Positions 11,198-21,560 of a stretch of 64,000 nt of DNA are shown here, in pieces (position 1 is the stretch's first letter; every line of letters starts with the position of its first letter). The DNA is from Asterias amurensis (taxonomy: Eukaryota; Echinodermata; Asteroidea; Forcipulatida; Asteriidae), in assembly GCF_032118995.1 (NCBI RefSeq), contig NC_092666.1:7328501-7392500 (forward strand), given 5' to 3'. The position numbers and the translations under genes were made by a program. The notes beneath the pieces were generated by a model. The model did not search any database. It worked only from the letters and a program-made list of their open reading frames with translations, and had not been told where the DNA came from.

Positions 11198-12154
11198 TCA
11201 ATGTATTCTCATCTTCAAGTTCAAAGTTCTGTCCAGTTCATTCAGTTTAGAACAAAGTCTTTGTATTTCGGATGCATGCCACACTGTCTTTTGGGTCTGG
11301 CAATGGTGGGGAAGATTGTTGGTCCACGACAGGTGGGGGGTCGCGACTGAATTGGTATCTGCCAAACTCTGAGTCGGGGAAACTAAAATCTGTTCAGGGA
11401 CAGCACTTCCGTGATCCATTTTGGATGGTTGAATGGCAGGGTCAGACAGTGGCATATCCGCGTCATGTGCAGTTTGCATAAACTTCTTCACATGGCTAGT
11501 GTTTCGCGAATATTGAACACCTTTCAGGGAGGCAACTATGACACTATTGCCAGTTTTGCCCACAATTGTGAAGGGTTCAGGGTTGAACGGGGTAGAAAAC
11601 TTGTTTGTTTTCTCTTGTCTCACAAGGACTTGATCACCGACTTCCACCTCAGAGTATCTTGCATTCCGACGAGCGTCCGTGTAAAGCTTGGCTTTTCCTT
11701 TGTTTTCGGCATCGTGATCGCGGACTTCCAAGTCAGAATGATTCTCGGCCTGAAACACTGGTAGTTTTCCGCGCATTTTCCGATTGAACAACAACTCGGC
11801 TGGAGTTTTCCTTGTGGCGGGGTGTTCAGTAGCGCGATACTTTGTGACATATTTTCGTAGTTCCTTTCGCCAGTTTTGACCTTCGGCCTGTGCGATACGG
11901 ATTCTTTTCATGATTGAGTCATTTTGGCGTTCCACTTCGCCATTCGCTTGAGCCCACTTAGCTGTGACCTTGACATGGTCTATACCGTTCTCACAGAACT
12001 CGCGAAACTCATGAGAACGGAACCGTGGACCATTGTCGCATTTCAGTGTCACTGGAAGTTCATGACGGCTGAAGATTTCCTCTAGGGAATCAATGACTTT
12101 GTCTGCGGTAGTGGAACTCAGTATCTGGTACTCATAGTATCGGCTGTAGTTCAA
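11198..12154 (-). pseudogene. Gypsy integrase core and C-terminal region
   Basis: An open stretch of 318 codons. It starts within the integrase catalytic core: the second catalytic aspartate is in KCDNGPRFRSHEF, and the glutamate follows in AQANGEVERQNDSIM, matching the D,D-35-E spacing. The region after it (KTPAELLFNRKMRGKLP, then DQVLVRQEKTNKF) fits the post-core domain of Gypsy integrases. The first aspartate and the zinc-binding part lie in other frames upstream (12155-12480), so the gene is broken. Its 3' end lies about 340 bp before the 3' LTR. Confidence 0.88.
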
Positions 12155-12244
12155 TAACTACTAGAACGGAATGTCCTGATGGAAATGGTCCAAGTAAATC
12201 AGTTGCTAAGTCCTGCCAAGGACCGTCAGGGAGTGTGGTTGGTC

Positions 12245-13086
12245 TCAGTGGCTCAGGGGGTCAGGTCGTGCTACAATTTGACATCCATGGCACGATCTGC
12301 AGAACTTTGCGGCACCTTTTTCCATTCCTGGCCACCATCTTTTGTGCGAAGGTTTTGCTTCGTTCCCACAATACCAAGGTGACCCTCGTGCGCAAGAGCT
12401 AAGGCTTGTTGTCTGAGTTTCTGTGGTAAGACGATACACGTTCCACGTAATATCAGCTGTCCGATGACACATAGCTCTCCTGCAATCGGCGCATACGCCT
12501 TACAGTTTTCAAAGTGGCCGGTTCGAACTGCTTCTCTTAACTCTGCTAGCTCTTTATCCTCTGCGGATGCGCTTTCAACTTGTTTCGTTGTCATAGCACT
12601 GGGTGTGGCAGAGATGGCTACAAAACGCACATAGTCCTCTGCCCTGTGGTCATGCTTGAATTGAATCTTTTCCTGCGAAAGCCGGGACAAAGCGTCGGCA
12701 ATGTCATCGCCTCCAGGGGTGTATACAACTCGTGCACATGGTTTAGATCGGGGTCCATATATCGCCTCCAATGGTTTGTGATCAGTCAGTAGTTCAAAAC
12801 TGCGACCATCGATGAATGCGTGAAATCTTTCACAAGCCCAGACGAGTGATAGGGCTTCTTTCTCTGTTTGCGAATATCTCCTCTCGCAATCTGTCAGACT
12901 GCGACTGGCATAGCAGATCGGAACTAAACCGTCGTGTTGTTCCTGGACTAAAACGGCACCCAGTCCTACTGGACTCGCATCAGCTATCACTTTTGTCGGT
13001 GCGTTCTTGTCATAGTACGCGAGCGTGGTTGCGTTTGTGAGGCTCTCCTTTAGCGAATTGAAGGGCTGTTCGCTCGTGAGATCCAA
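12245..13086 (-). pseudogene. Gypsy RNase H and integrase zinc-binding region
   Basis: RNase H features in order: YDKNAPTKVIADASPVGLGA (first acidic residue), RRYSQTEKEALSLVWACERF (glutamate) and FELLTDHKPLEAIY (TDHKPL motif). A gap then joins GPRSKPCARV to VYTPGGDDIADALSRLS, so the usual tether segment is deleted. The HHCC zinc finger follows: ALAHEGHLGI in this frame, then WWPGMEKGAAKFCRSCHGCQ in another frame, giving a frameshift near 12370. The region 12155-12244 also contains a stop. Confidence 0.88.
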
Positions 13087-14330
13087 ATTGAAATGGAATT
13101 CCTTTCCTGGTTAGCTTTCGAAGTGGATCTGATACTGTAGCAAAGTTAGGTATGAATCTGCTACTAAACCCAACGAGGCCAAGAAAGCTTCGAATCTCTG
13201 AGACGTTACGCTTCTGCTACAGCTCTTATGCGCTCTTGTGTAGGACCAATGCCTTTCTCTGATAGTAGGATTCCTATGAATACCAACCGACTCATGTTAA
13301 ACTGGCACTTCTCTTGGTTCAAGGTAAGACCTACCTCCTCTAATCTGCGTAACACTGCGAATACTCTGTTATTGTATGTCTCCTTGTCAGACGCATGAAC
13401 GATGATGTCATCTGAGATGTTTTCCACACCTTCAAGTCCCGCTAGTGTCTTTGCGATCATGTATTGGTATTGCTCACTGGCAGAGCTAACTCCAAAGAGT
13501 AGGCGTTTGTATTGGTAGAGACCGCAATGAGTAACAAAGGTTGTGATCCCTCGCGACTCGTTATCAAGTTCCAACTGGTGATAGCCCCATTTGAGGTCGA
13601 GCTTGCTGAAGAACTTTGATCCATTCATTGTCTGCAACAGTTCATCTACTGTCAGAATTGGATGACGACCGCGTATTATCGTGTCATTAGCGCGTCTCAT
13701 GTCGAGGCAGAGTCGTATGTCACCATTCGGTTTTGGCACGGTGACTACTGGATTGACCCAAGGGGTTGGACCATCCACACGCTCAATGATATCCAGATCC
13801 TCCAATTCATGAATCTTTTCCTCCACTCTACTGCGTAAATTGAATGGAGTGCGTCTTAGTGGTTGTGCTACTGGCTTTACAGAGGGGTCAATGTGAAGCT
13901 TCACTTGTTCAGTTTTGAGCTTACCCACACCTTTGAACACATCTGGAAATTGCTTATTGAACTGGGTCGAGCCGTTCTTTGTGCGCTCATCAATACTGGC
14001 TACCGCTGTGGTGTGTGGAGGACCGTTAGCTGCATCCACTCCAATTTTGAGTACACCCAACTCCATTGCAGTAACTTTGCCTTTTATGACAATGAATTCA
14101 GCTAGTACAGATTTCCTTGATATACTCGCTTCACAGCTGAGGAGACCTTTCAACGATAGGGCTTGGTCAGCACCGTATGCCCACAATTTCCTGTTTGGTG
14201 GGGCGACACGAGATTCACACTTAATTTTGGCATTTTTCAGTGATTCCCATGTATGTTCATCAATAATGTTGCTCGTGGCCCCAGAATCAATCAACATGTG
14301 AAGGTCAATTCCACCAACAGTTACCTTCAT
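13087..14330 (-). pseudogene. Gypsy protease and reverse transcriptase
   Basis: An open frame of 374 codons (14330-13206) followed by a broken stretch to 13087. The retropepsin active site is LHMLIDSGATSNIIDEHTW (DSGA). RT motifs include PWVNPVVTVPKPNGDIRLCL, FFSKLDLKWGYHQLELD, RLLFGVSSASEQYQYM and NISDDIIVHASD. The catalytic pair is S-D-D-I rather than the common Y-x-D-D, with the aspartates retained. After ERIRAVAEA a stop and frame change interrupt the connection to RNase H. Confidence 0.92.
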
Positions 14331-14408
14331 CTTATTCGAGTAAGTATTCTCATGAATGAGAAATGCATAGTCATGCGATGGTTCTGAATCAAGATGTTGC
14401 TCACCGAT

Positions 14409-15285
14409 TTAGTTGACTGTTGGCTTGGACTTGGTCTTGCAGACTTTGGCCAAATGATCTCTTCCAGAACATTTTTGGCATGTCTGGCCACTTGCGGGGC
14501 ACTTGGGGTCTCGACCAAAATGCCCAGTTCGACCACACCTGTAACAAGCACCTTTGGTAGTCATGGTAGTGGTTGCGGATTTCACTGAGTGGTTTTCCTG
14601 TCTCTGATATTTGGATTGTTGGGTCCATTTCTTAGGCTTGCTTGATTTGTCATGAAGCTTTGGTTTCCTGTCAGACACCATGTTGACAGTAGTGTCAGAC
14701 AGAGAGGTTTTGCTCTTGACAGACAGTGCAGCCATCTGACTTTCTACCTTTTCACATTTATCAGCTACTTTCATTGCCTTTGCTAAAGTTAGTTCATCCC
14801 CTGCTTCCAATAGCTTGCGTCTAACGTAATCAGATTTGCACTTACTCAGCACAGCATCTCTTATCTGGTTGTCTTTTTCACCTCCAAAATCACAGTCTCT
14901 ATAAACTAGCCGCTCTCCGAAGTCTGGTTACAAATTGTTATACCGTTTCCCCTTCCTTCTGGACGACTTAGTGAAAAGTCTGCCGTGCAAATGCTGCATT
15001 TTTCTGCGACACGAAGTATTTGTTCAGTGCGGTTTTGGCAGCTTCAATATCAGTAGTTACGCCCGTGTCCGGTAGTGTCAAGAAAATGTCCTGTACGTCC
15101 GGTCCGGTAAGATGGAGCATTAGTGCACGTCGTCGTTGCTTTACCTTCGGTGCCGTGGTGGACCCAATAATATGGCCTTTGCCGTCTGCATACAGCTCGA
15201 ACGACATTAGCCACCTTTCCCATCGTGGTCCAAGGGTTGCTGGCTCCGAAAAACAGTCAAATATGGGGATTAATGTTTTCTCCAT
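14409..15285 (-). pseudogene. Gypsy gag with two zinc knuckles
   Basis: The probable start is the ATG at 15285, 29 bp inside the 5' LTR edge: MEKTLIPIFDCFSEPATLG. The first open part ends at 14968. Stops and frame changes lie between 14968 and 14852. The second part (14852-14409) carries two CCHC knuckles, CYRCGRTGHFGRDPKC (spacing 2-4-5) and CQKCSGRDHLAKVC (2-4-4), as expected for a nucleocapsid. The protease frame starts downstream at 14330. Confidence 0.88.
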
Positions 15286-15313
15286 GATTTTTCCGGATTA
15301 TCCTTGTCGCCAA

Positions 15314-15434
15314 TGTTGAATCTTCGGTTTATTCGTATCTAAACTACAAATCACAATCCTGTCGGCACATGCACACATAACCTTTGACCTAATGGTAATT
15401 AGACGAGAGCTGTTAGTCGCTCGTAAACACAACA
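15314..15434 (-). repeat. 5' LTR of the Gypsy element
   Basis: 121 bp, TGTTGAATCTTCGG to AAACACAACA on the plus strand. The minus strand starts TGTTGTGTTTACGAGCGAC. It is followed on the minus strand by the primer-binding-site candidate at 15295-15313. Confidence 0.9.
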
Positions 15435-15439
15435 GTAAC

Positions 15440-15790
15440 GAGTAATGGTCTAGCAGTTAAGAGCGGCAGATTCAAGCTCTGGCGTTAGATCAGTAGAGTG
15501 TACGCAGATGTGAGTCCTGGTCGTTACACTTGTGTTCTTAAGCAAGACACGTAACCATATTGCTTCATAAAAGTTGGGGAGGTAGTGCTTTCTGCTCTTC
15601 CAGCCAGGCTTCAGATAGATTATACCCAAGTCTGCATCTGTATGGACTGTAAAGGGGGTAATCCTGTAGAAAAACAGTTGATTGAAGGCAATAACTTGAA
15701 GTGGCCTTCAGGCCATGTGTGTCTGGCGACACAATTAATGTGTTGACTGACAAGGCTTGATTGTTGTAATTATTAGTAATGATAACTGTT
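15440..15790 (+). mobile_element. tRNA-derived SINE
   Basis: The head carries TGGTCTAGCAGTTAAGAGCG (A-box-like) and, about 55 bp on, GTGAGTCCTGGTCGTTACAC in the B-box position, degenerate. The body CTTGTGTTCTTAAGCAAGAC resembles the SINE at 19495-19850 (complement of GTCTTGCTCAAGGACAC-like sequence). The tail ends with TTATTAGTAATGA. It adjoins the LTR target sequence GTAACGAGTAATGG, so the exact 5' border is uncertain. Confidence 0.6.
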
Positions 15791-15962
15791 TTCATGTGCT
15801 ATGATGGGTTTTTCCATGTTACATGTAAATCTTATTTATTTCAAGTGGCATTCTTGTAACCAGACGCATTTTTAGACAAAACTCACAAATCATTTATGAC
15901 TTGTAATTGAAGAACACTAAGCAACTCATCCTATCTTTGTTTTCTTTGTGATCACCCAGTAG

Positions 15963-16091
15963 GTTCCTGTAACTATCAACCGATATTTGAGAGATGACCA
16001 AAGGGAGGGAGTGAAGTTCTTGTGCCAGCATTATAAGATGGGCGAGGGTGCTATATTGGGAGATGGCATGGGAATGGGAAAAACAGTTCAG
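15963..16091 (+). pseudogene. ERCC6L2-like SNF2 ATPase exon with motif I (Walker A)
   Basis: Acceptor CACCCAGTAG and donor GTACGA bound 43 codons. The translation includes [20 protein letters not shown] and [15 protein letters not shown]. [13 protein letters not shown] followed by a DxMGxGKT motif and VQ is characteristic of the ERCC6L2 branch of SNF2 helicase-like ATPases (DNA repair); the assignment comes from recalled family motifs. Two residues usually conserved are changed: the tyrosine of LRDYQ is aspartate, and the acidic residue after the first D of motif I is glycine. With the frameshift in the next exon this favours a decaying fragment, though sequence error is possible. No other SNF2 motifs were found downstream. 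Confidence 0.72.
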
Positions 16092-16147
16092 GTACGACTA
16101 ATTACTTGTTATGAGTGTTAGGGCATCAAGCAGGAATATTATCTGCT

Positions 16148-16687
16148 TTAAAGACAGTGGACGCTATTGGTAATTGTCAAGGAACAGTCTTCGCACTTGG
16201 TGTATGTAAACATATGCATAAAATAACAGACATGTGAAAACTAGAGCTCAATTGGTCGTCGAAGTTGCAAGATATGAATGAAATAAAAAACACCCTTGTC
16301 ACACGAAGTTGTGTGCTTTCAGATGCTTGATTTCGAGACCTCAAATAATAAATCTGAGGTCTTGAAATAAAATTCGTGGAAATTACTTCTTTCTCGTAAA
16401 CTACGTCACTTCAAAGGGAGCTGTTTCTCGCAATGTTTTATATTATATAACACCCAAGCAGATTCTTGCCATTTGATTGCAGGATTGTCCGTCACGTGTT
16501 AGCAAATAATCTGAGGTCTTGTAATCAGATTCATGGAAAACTACTTTTTACTCGAAAACTATGTCACTTCAGAGGGAGCTGTTTCTCACAATGTTTTCAC
16601 AATGTTCTTTATTATCGAACTCTCCCCATTACTCGTCACCAAGTAAGGTGTTATGCTAATTACTTTTTTGAGTCATTACCAATAGTG
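16148..16687. repeat. TTAA-type palindromic element with internal partial duplication
   Basis: Starts TTAAAGACAGTGGACGCT. The right-arm segment (ATCTGAGGTCTTG, ATTCATGGAAA, CTACTT, AGGGAGCTGTTTCTC) occurs twice, at 16348-16445 and 16508-16600, so part of the element was duplicated or a second copy inserted. It lies in the intron between the two ERCC6L2-like exons. Confidence 0.75.
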
Positions 16688-16898
16688 AGCATATGAACTT
16701 CTCTTTACAAGGATTTCACTTACTTATTTTTCTGCTCTCATATTTTTCTTGTTAAGTACCAACACCCACCACATTGATAGGTGCCCAGTCCTGCTGTGAT
16801 TTATTTCGTTATTCATTTTTATTTCAACATGTCTTGTAATGTTTTGTATTCAGGGGGTGTTGCTAATTTATCATCCGTCTTCTTATCTGTATCTCCAG

Positions 16899-16984
16899 GT
16901 CCTTGCCTTTTTTATTAAACTGTGCTTGGAAAGACTGGTACCAGGGAAGACTGCCCAATACGCTTGCCAGAGTTTTTAAAGAAG
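16899..16984 (+). pseudogene. ERCC6L2-like exon following motif I, frameshifted
   Basis: Acceptor ATCTCCAG and donor GTATTG. The incoming phase 0 gives VLAFFIKLC. One base out of frame, the exon reads VLGKTGTREDCPIRLPEFLK, the expected ERCC6L2 continuation (VL..KGTRED...PEFL). The exon is 86 nt where a multiple of three is expected, so one base is missing between about 16913 and 16922. Read in the spliced frame it meets TAA at 16976-16978. This is a pseudogene signal or a one-base sequence error. Confidence 0.7.
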
Positions 16985-17560
16985 GTATTGTTTTCAAACG
17001 AATCCATACAATTCATATAATTCATTCGGATTACAACAATAGCTGATGGTACTGTACTTGTTTGTAGATTACAACAATAGCTGATGGTACTGTACTTGTT
17101 TGTAACAATAGAGAAAAACAAAATAAATACAGACAAAATAACAGTTTGTGAAGATTGGTATAAAAACCTTGTTGGTCTTTGACATTGTAAGGTTGATTTT
17201 TGGGGGTTATAATTGTGCAGTATTTCTATCTTACGTGACATTTTGGTTTATCTTATTTCATTTTTTTTCTCATGTTGTGTGTGTGTTTTTTCGGCATGTT
17301 CTTACTGTATTTTTAACCAAATAACTTTAATCAGTCAATCAATCAATCAATCAATCAGTCAATTACTCAACTAATGCTAGTTGTTTATTATACAGAGTGC
17401 GATCCACTGTATAACCAGCCGTTGATTTCACCAAACTCTTTCTAACTTAGGATATAATCTAATGGCTTAGGACGAGTTAAGTTCCGTAACCATACTAGTT
17501 AAGACACATTGAACCCTTCCTTAAGTTGGGATGAGTAACTTGTCCTTACTCTAGATCGGG
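16985..17560. other. AT-rich sequence with a 38 bp tandem duplication and (AATC)n
   Basis: TTACAACAATAGCTGATGGT and the following bases are repeated in tandem at about 17031 and 17068. A short tetranucleotide run of AATC units lies at 17333-17360. No further helicase exon was recognised. Confidence 0.6.
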
Positions 17561-17563
17561 ATT

Positions 17564-18062
17564 AATCCTAGACTTGTGGACAAGTCGTTAAATTGGCCCC
17601 ACGCGCTGAGATAGTGCTCGCATGAGAGCACTCTCGCGTGAACTGATGGTTTCCGATTATGACTCTGAGGAGTCATAATCGAGAGAGAGCACTGTCTCAG
17701 CCCGAGGGGCAGATTTAACGACTTGTCCACAAGTCTAGATTCATCCTAGACTTGTGGACAAGTCGTTAAATCGACCCCACGCGCTGAGGAGTCCAAATCG
17801 GGGAGCCATCAGTTCACGCGAGAGCACTGATCTCGTGAGAGCACTATCTCAGCCCGAGGGGCAGATTTAACGACTTGTCCACAAGATTAATCCTAGACTT
17901 GTCGACAAGTCGGTAAATCGGCCCCACGCGCTAAGGAGTCGAAATCGGGGAGCCATCAGTTCGCGCAAGAGCATTGATCTCGTGAGAGCGCTATCTCAGC
18001 CCGAGGGGCCGATTTAACGACTTGTCCACAAGATTAATCCTAGACTTGTCCACAAGTCTAGA
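17564..18062. mobile_element. Three MITEs in tandem, ACTTGTCCACAAGTC family
   Basis: Three units (about 17564-17738, 17744-17888 and 17890-18062) each begin CCTAGACTTGTGGACAAGTC followed by GTTAAATCGGCCCCACGCGC, and end with the inverse GGGGCAGATTTAACGACTTG TCCACAAG. Internal blocks (CATCAGTTCACGCGAGAGCA, GTGAGAGCACTATCTCAGCC) are shared. Unit 1 has a different inner segment with GACTCTGAGGAGTC. Adjacent units share the ATTAATCCTAG-like junction. No ORF. Confidence 0.85.
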
Positions 18063-18089
18063 TTATTCCTAGCTTCTTTTTTTTTATTG

Positions 18090-18298
18090 CCGGCGTTTGC
18101 AGCAAACTTCGGGTCAGGAAAGTGTGGACTTGGGGAAATTGACATGGCAAGGCTCCCCACTATATCTCTGAATTGCTTCAAGTTTACACTTTGTCATGGA
18201 GTCTTTGATCATGTTCCATGCTTCTCCTCATTGAACCCCAGTCTCAACACTCATGGAGTGACAGGTCTTTTTCTTCAGCTTTGCCATGCATCTGGAAC
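18090..18298 (+). mobile_element. CR1/L2-like LINE fragment, left part
   Basis: The translation contains GKAPHYISELLQVYTLS and, in another frame, LPCIWN. These match the order near the C-terminus of L2-like RT ORFs (APxYISELL ... LPxLWNSLP). It is interrupted after TGGAAC by the minus-strand element at 18299-18966 and resumes at 18967. Confidence 0.6.
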
Positions 18299-18978
18299 AT
18301 CATCATCATCATCATCATCATCGTCGTCATCATTCTCTTAATACATTATGGGGACGTTAAGCTGCCAAACCAATGGGTTCTAATGCTCTTCGCCACAGCT
18401 GCCACGCAGATACTCAAAGTCCGCAAGGTAGGCAGGGGCGGGATCCTCCCCGTGCGTCGACATTCAGCTTAATGGTCACATGGGAAGGTGTATCCTCTTG
18501 GATGTCATCAATGATGGTGGTCTCCGAGATTGTTGCATTAGTGATGAAGTAGACACTTTAGGCTGAAGGCTTGGAGCCTTCCTGTGTCCTCTGCCCGGAG
18601 TGTCCATGTTTCTGAGCCAAAGAGTAGGACGAGGAGGACACAGGTAGTAAATACCTTCAGCTTGGTTGTGAGCTTCAGGCGTTTGTTTCTCCAGACACAA
18701 TCTCATTGGCCAAAGGTGGATGAGGCAAGTCCAAGACGTCGGAGAATGTCGGGGGAGGATGAGCCGGAGGAATGGATGTCACAGTCGAGATACCTGAACT
18801 TCTGTGTAATTTGGACAGAGTTACCCTCAACGTTGACTGAAGCAGGTGTTTGGCGGAGGTTGGTACAGTTCTGGATCTTGGTTTTTGCCCATGATGTGTG
18901 CATCCCCATCATCTCAGCTTCTTCCTCGAATCTTTGGAGTGAGGAACAGTGCAGCGTCGTACTGGCACTCTCTACCAC
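18299..18978 (-). mobile_element. RTE/Jockey-like LINE 3' fragment nested in another LINE
   Basis: The minus-strand translation includes MMGMHTSWAKTKIQNC, then FRYLDCDIHSSGSSSPDILR and RLGLASSTFGQ, the segment after the RT catalytic motif. The downstream part (to 18476) is frameshifted. The plus-strand ATC triplet run at 18298-18326 is the 3' tail. Insertion into the L2-like LINE is supported by TCTGGAAC before it and TACTGGCAC after it. Confidence 0.7.
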
Positions 18979-19200
18979 TTAATCTTGGATCTTTTCTTTG
19001 TACCACAAAATTTAAATCTAATCAAAACTTATCTTATGCCACAGGTTTTCAATTAGGACTAATTTTGTTGTGTCTGTTTTCTTTAATTTTGTTTTTGGTT
19101 TTTACTACGCCTTGAACACCCAGCATGGTGGATATGTGCACATTACAAGACTTTAGTTTTATCATTACTTTTAGTTAATACCAGGCAGGCCAACCAAGGG
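18967..19200 (+). mobile_element. CR1/L2-like LINE fragment, right part
   Basis: YWHSLPLNLGSFLCTTKFKS continues the broken LPCIWN of 18090-18298. ALEHPAWWICALYK-like sequence follows in a shifted frame near 19115-19150, resembling the end of L2/CR1 ORFs. Degenerate. Confidence 0.5.
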
Positions 19201-19494
19201 TATTTTTTAATTTGGAAAAGAAAAAGAGCTAACACCAAAACAAACCCAGTCAATTAATTATTATATTTCTATCGGATTTCTTTATTTTTCTTAGATAGCC
19301 AGCACCACATACTTCTTCGCAAGAGAGTACTCTTTCCAGCCAATCAAATGGATCACTACAAGAAATCTCGCTTGGCCAATCAAAGCAAGCCTCTTATAAA
19401 ATGAATGAAACAACGGCTCAGATTGGTCAGACACCTAGACGAATCAGGAGGTATGATATTCAACCCTGAACTATTAGTAATAAAAAATGGTATA

Positions 19495-19850
19495 ATAATA
19501 ATAATAACAAGTTCTTATATAGGGCATTTCACAATAAACCGTATCAATGCGCTTTACATTAGTCCCCTGGTCATTGAGCCAATAAACATCCCTTTAATCT
19601 TTCTCAGCTCCCATTAGGGAGTATACAGCCCCGAGCTGCTGTGCACTCCAAAAGCTTTTCATTCACAATATCAACCTCTACCCTGGCAGGTACCCATTTA
19701 TACCCCTGGGTGAAGAGAAGCAATTATAGTAAAGTATCTTGCTCAAGGACACAAGTGTCACGACCGGGATTTGAACCCACACTCCGGTGAATTCAGGCAG
19801 AACTTGAATTCGATGCTCTTAACCACTCGGCAGTGACACTCTATGATAAA
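19495..19850 (-). mobile_element. tRNA-derived SINE with LINE-like tail
   Basis: Minus strand from 19850: CACTGCCGAGTGGTTAAGAG (A box), GGGTTCAAATCCCGGTCGTG (near-perfect B box), then GACACTTGTGTCCTTGAGCA, a long body, and CTATATAAGAACTTG next to a (TAAT)n-like tail at 19495-19508. The TTATATAG...GCATTTCA segment also occurs at the 3' end of the LINE at 22734, suggesting a shared LINE tail (inference). Confidence 0.75.
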
Positions 19851-20073
19851 CAAGTTTTATTTATCATTTCGAAAATTGGTGTGACTTCGAAGTAAAAGTA
19901 GTGACATTTTGTGAAGTTATAACACTTTCAAGTAATGTGTTTTAATGGTTTTCAAATTCGAAAACAATCTGTTTATTATGTCTATAACACTCATGTATGC
20001 AACTATGGTGAAATTGGCGTTTCATGCATTTGTCACTTATTATTATGTCCTGAGTAGCTCGGACATTATTTTA

Positions 20074-20441
20074 TTAAAAAAGCACTGGACACTTTTGGTA
20101 ATTGCTCAAAATAATTGTTAGCATACAAACTTTTTTGGCAACAAGCATTGGAGAGCTGTTGGGGAGCATTGTGATAAACAGCTCCCTCTGAAGTAATGTG
20201 GTTTTTTAGAAAGAAGTAATTCTCACTGAAATAATTGAATTTGATTTCATGACCTCAGAACTGATTTTGAGGTCTCAAATTCAGGCATCTGAAATCACAC
20301 AACTTCGTGTGACAAGAGTTTTTTTCTCCCATTATTATCTCACAACTTCATAGTATGAACAGTTGAGTTCAAGATGTTGAGATACACGTAGTGAGAAGAC
20401 TGGTCTTTGACAGTTACCAAAATGTGTTCAGTGTCTTTTTT
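20074..20441. repeat. TTAA-type palindromic element, GCACTGGACACT family
   Basis: TTAAAAAAGCACTGGACACT opens and CCAAAATGTGTTCAGTGTCT closes. Family blocks CTCCCTCTGAAGTAATG and CACACAACTTCGTGTGACAA are present. Diverged copy. Confidence 0.8.
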
Positions 20442-20553
20442 TTGACAAGGTTGGATTGAAAATTGCAACCAAACTTTCTATTCAGTCCTGCTAGGGTCAT
20501 TTTTTATTTGAAGAAATTAATCAATGTATTTAATTCAACTTTTTTCTGTTTTA

Positions 20554-20904
20554 TTAAAGGCACTGGACACTAACGGCAATTACCTAAAATAATTGTTAGT
20601 AATGGAGAGCTGTTTATGGTATAAAACATTGTGAGAAACGGATCTCTCTGAAGTAACGTAGTTTTTTAGAAAGATGTAATTTCTCGCAAAAACATTTGCA
20701 TTGAATTCAAGACCTCAGCTGAGTTATCAGCTGATGTCTCGAAACTTTTGCGACAAGGGTGTTTTTTTCTTTCATTATAATCTTGCAAGCTCGATGACCA
20801 GTTGATTTCAAATCTTGACAGGTTTGTTATTTAAAGCATATTTTGAGATACACCAATGAGAAAACTGGTCTTTGACAATAACCAAATGTGTCCAGTGCCT
20901 TTGA
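20554..20904. repeat. TTAA-type palindromic element, GCACTGGACACT family
   Basis: TTAAAGGCACTGGACACTAA to CCAAATGTGTCCAGTGCCTT. Same orientation as the copy at 20074, about 110 bp away, and of the same diverged subfamily. Confidence 0.8.
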
Positions 20905-21545
20905 ACATTTCAAATGTAGAGGCTAGTTTAATAATGTTTGATGCAACTTGTCCTCCGTCTTTATGCATTGAAATGTATGTAATAAGATTGTATTTCTGGC
21001 TTGATCTGCTGAGTGTCTTGCCATTTACAAGATGCCAAATGCCAAGTCTCTGTTTTAACTCTGTAAATAAAGTAAGTTTTTAACCAGTTTAAAAAACGGG
21101 TTTAAATGTTACTTTTAATCTTTGGGCCACAACCCCTCTTGGGTTATAAACTTAGGCATGTTCTTATAAGTCTTAGATAAAAAAACTTTTATTCAAAGGC
21201 CACTTTCACTATTATACTATCACCCTGATATTGTTTCACACTCAAATAACCATTTTCTCCTGCGTATAGGATGCCGTGTATCTGAGCTTTAAGGTAGACA
21301 CCAAATCACATTAAATCTATCTGTGTGGCTTATTTGGTATCTTAGAAGTGAGAATCATGAATTTAATTTTAACAAACAATTGATATGGTGGTAGGCTTTT
21401 AATGTATATTGTTGAACCGCCACATTTATTTGGTTGATTTTTCCTTACATGCCAAGTGCCTTGTATCTTGTATGCAGGAAAGGACTGAAAACAAATCACT
21501 GAAATCATTCTGATCGGTAAATTTTACTGTCCAAGTTCTTGGTCT
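20905..21545. other. AT-rich unique sequence, no recognised gene
   Basis: Only short incidental frames. A polyadenylation-like AATAAA occurs at 21065-21070, without a coding exon that I can support upstream. Confidence 0.3.
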
Positions 21546-21560
21546 ACGTTCTGTTTAACT

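Larger units (their letters stand above)
10739..15434 (-). mobile_element. Ty3/Gypsy LTR retrotransposon, degenerate, 4.7 kb
   Basis: Two 121 bp direct LTRs bound a minus-strand gag-pol whose domain order (gag with zinc knuckles, protease, RT, RNase H, integrase) is that of Ty3/Gypsy. The element interrupts a TTAA-type repeat, with GTTAC before it and GTAAC after it, consistent with a 5 bp target duplication carrying one change. Next to the right LTR, read on the minus strand, is TTGGCGACAAGGATAATCC, a primer-binding-site candidate beginning TGG. The polypurine tract candidate is the complement of 10860-10873. I count about 11 differences in 121 LTR positions, so the insertion is not recent. 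Several stops and frameshifts make it non-autonomous. Confidence 0.93.

Noticed and set aside
11272-15319. Plus-strand ORFs across the Gypsy element
   Set aside because: They are antisense shadows of the minus-strand gag-pol.
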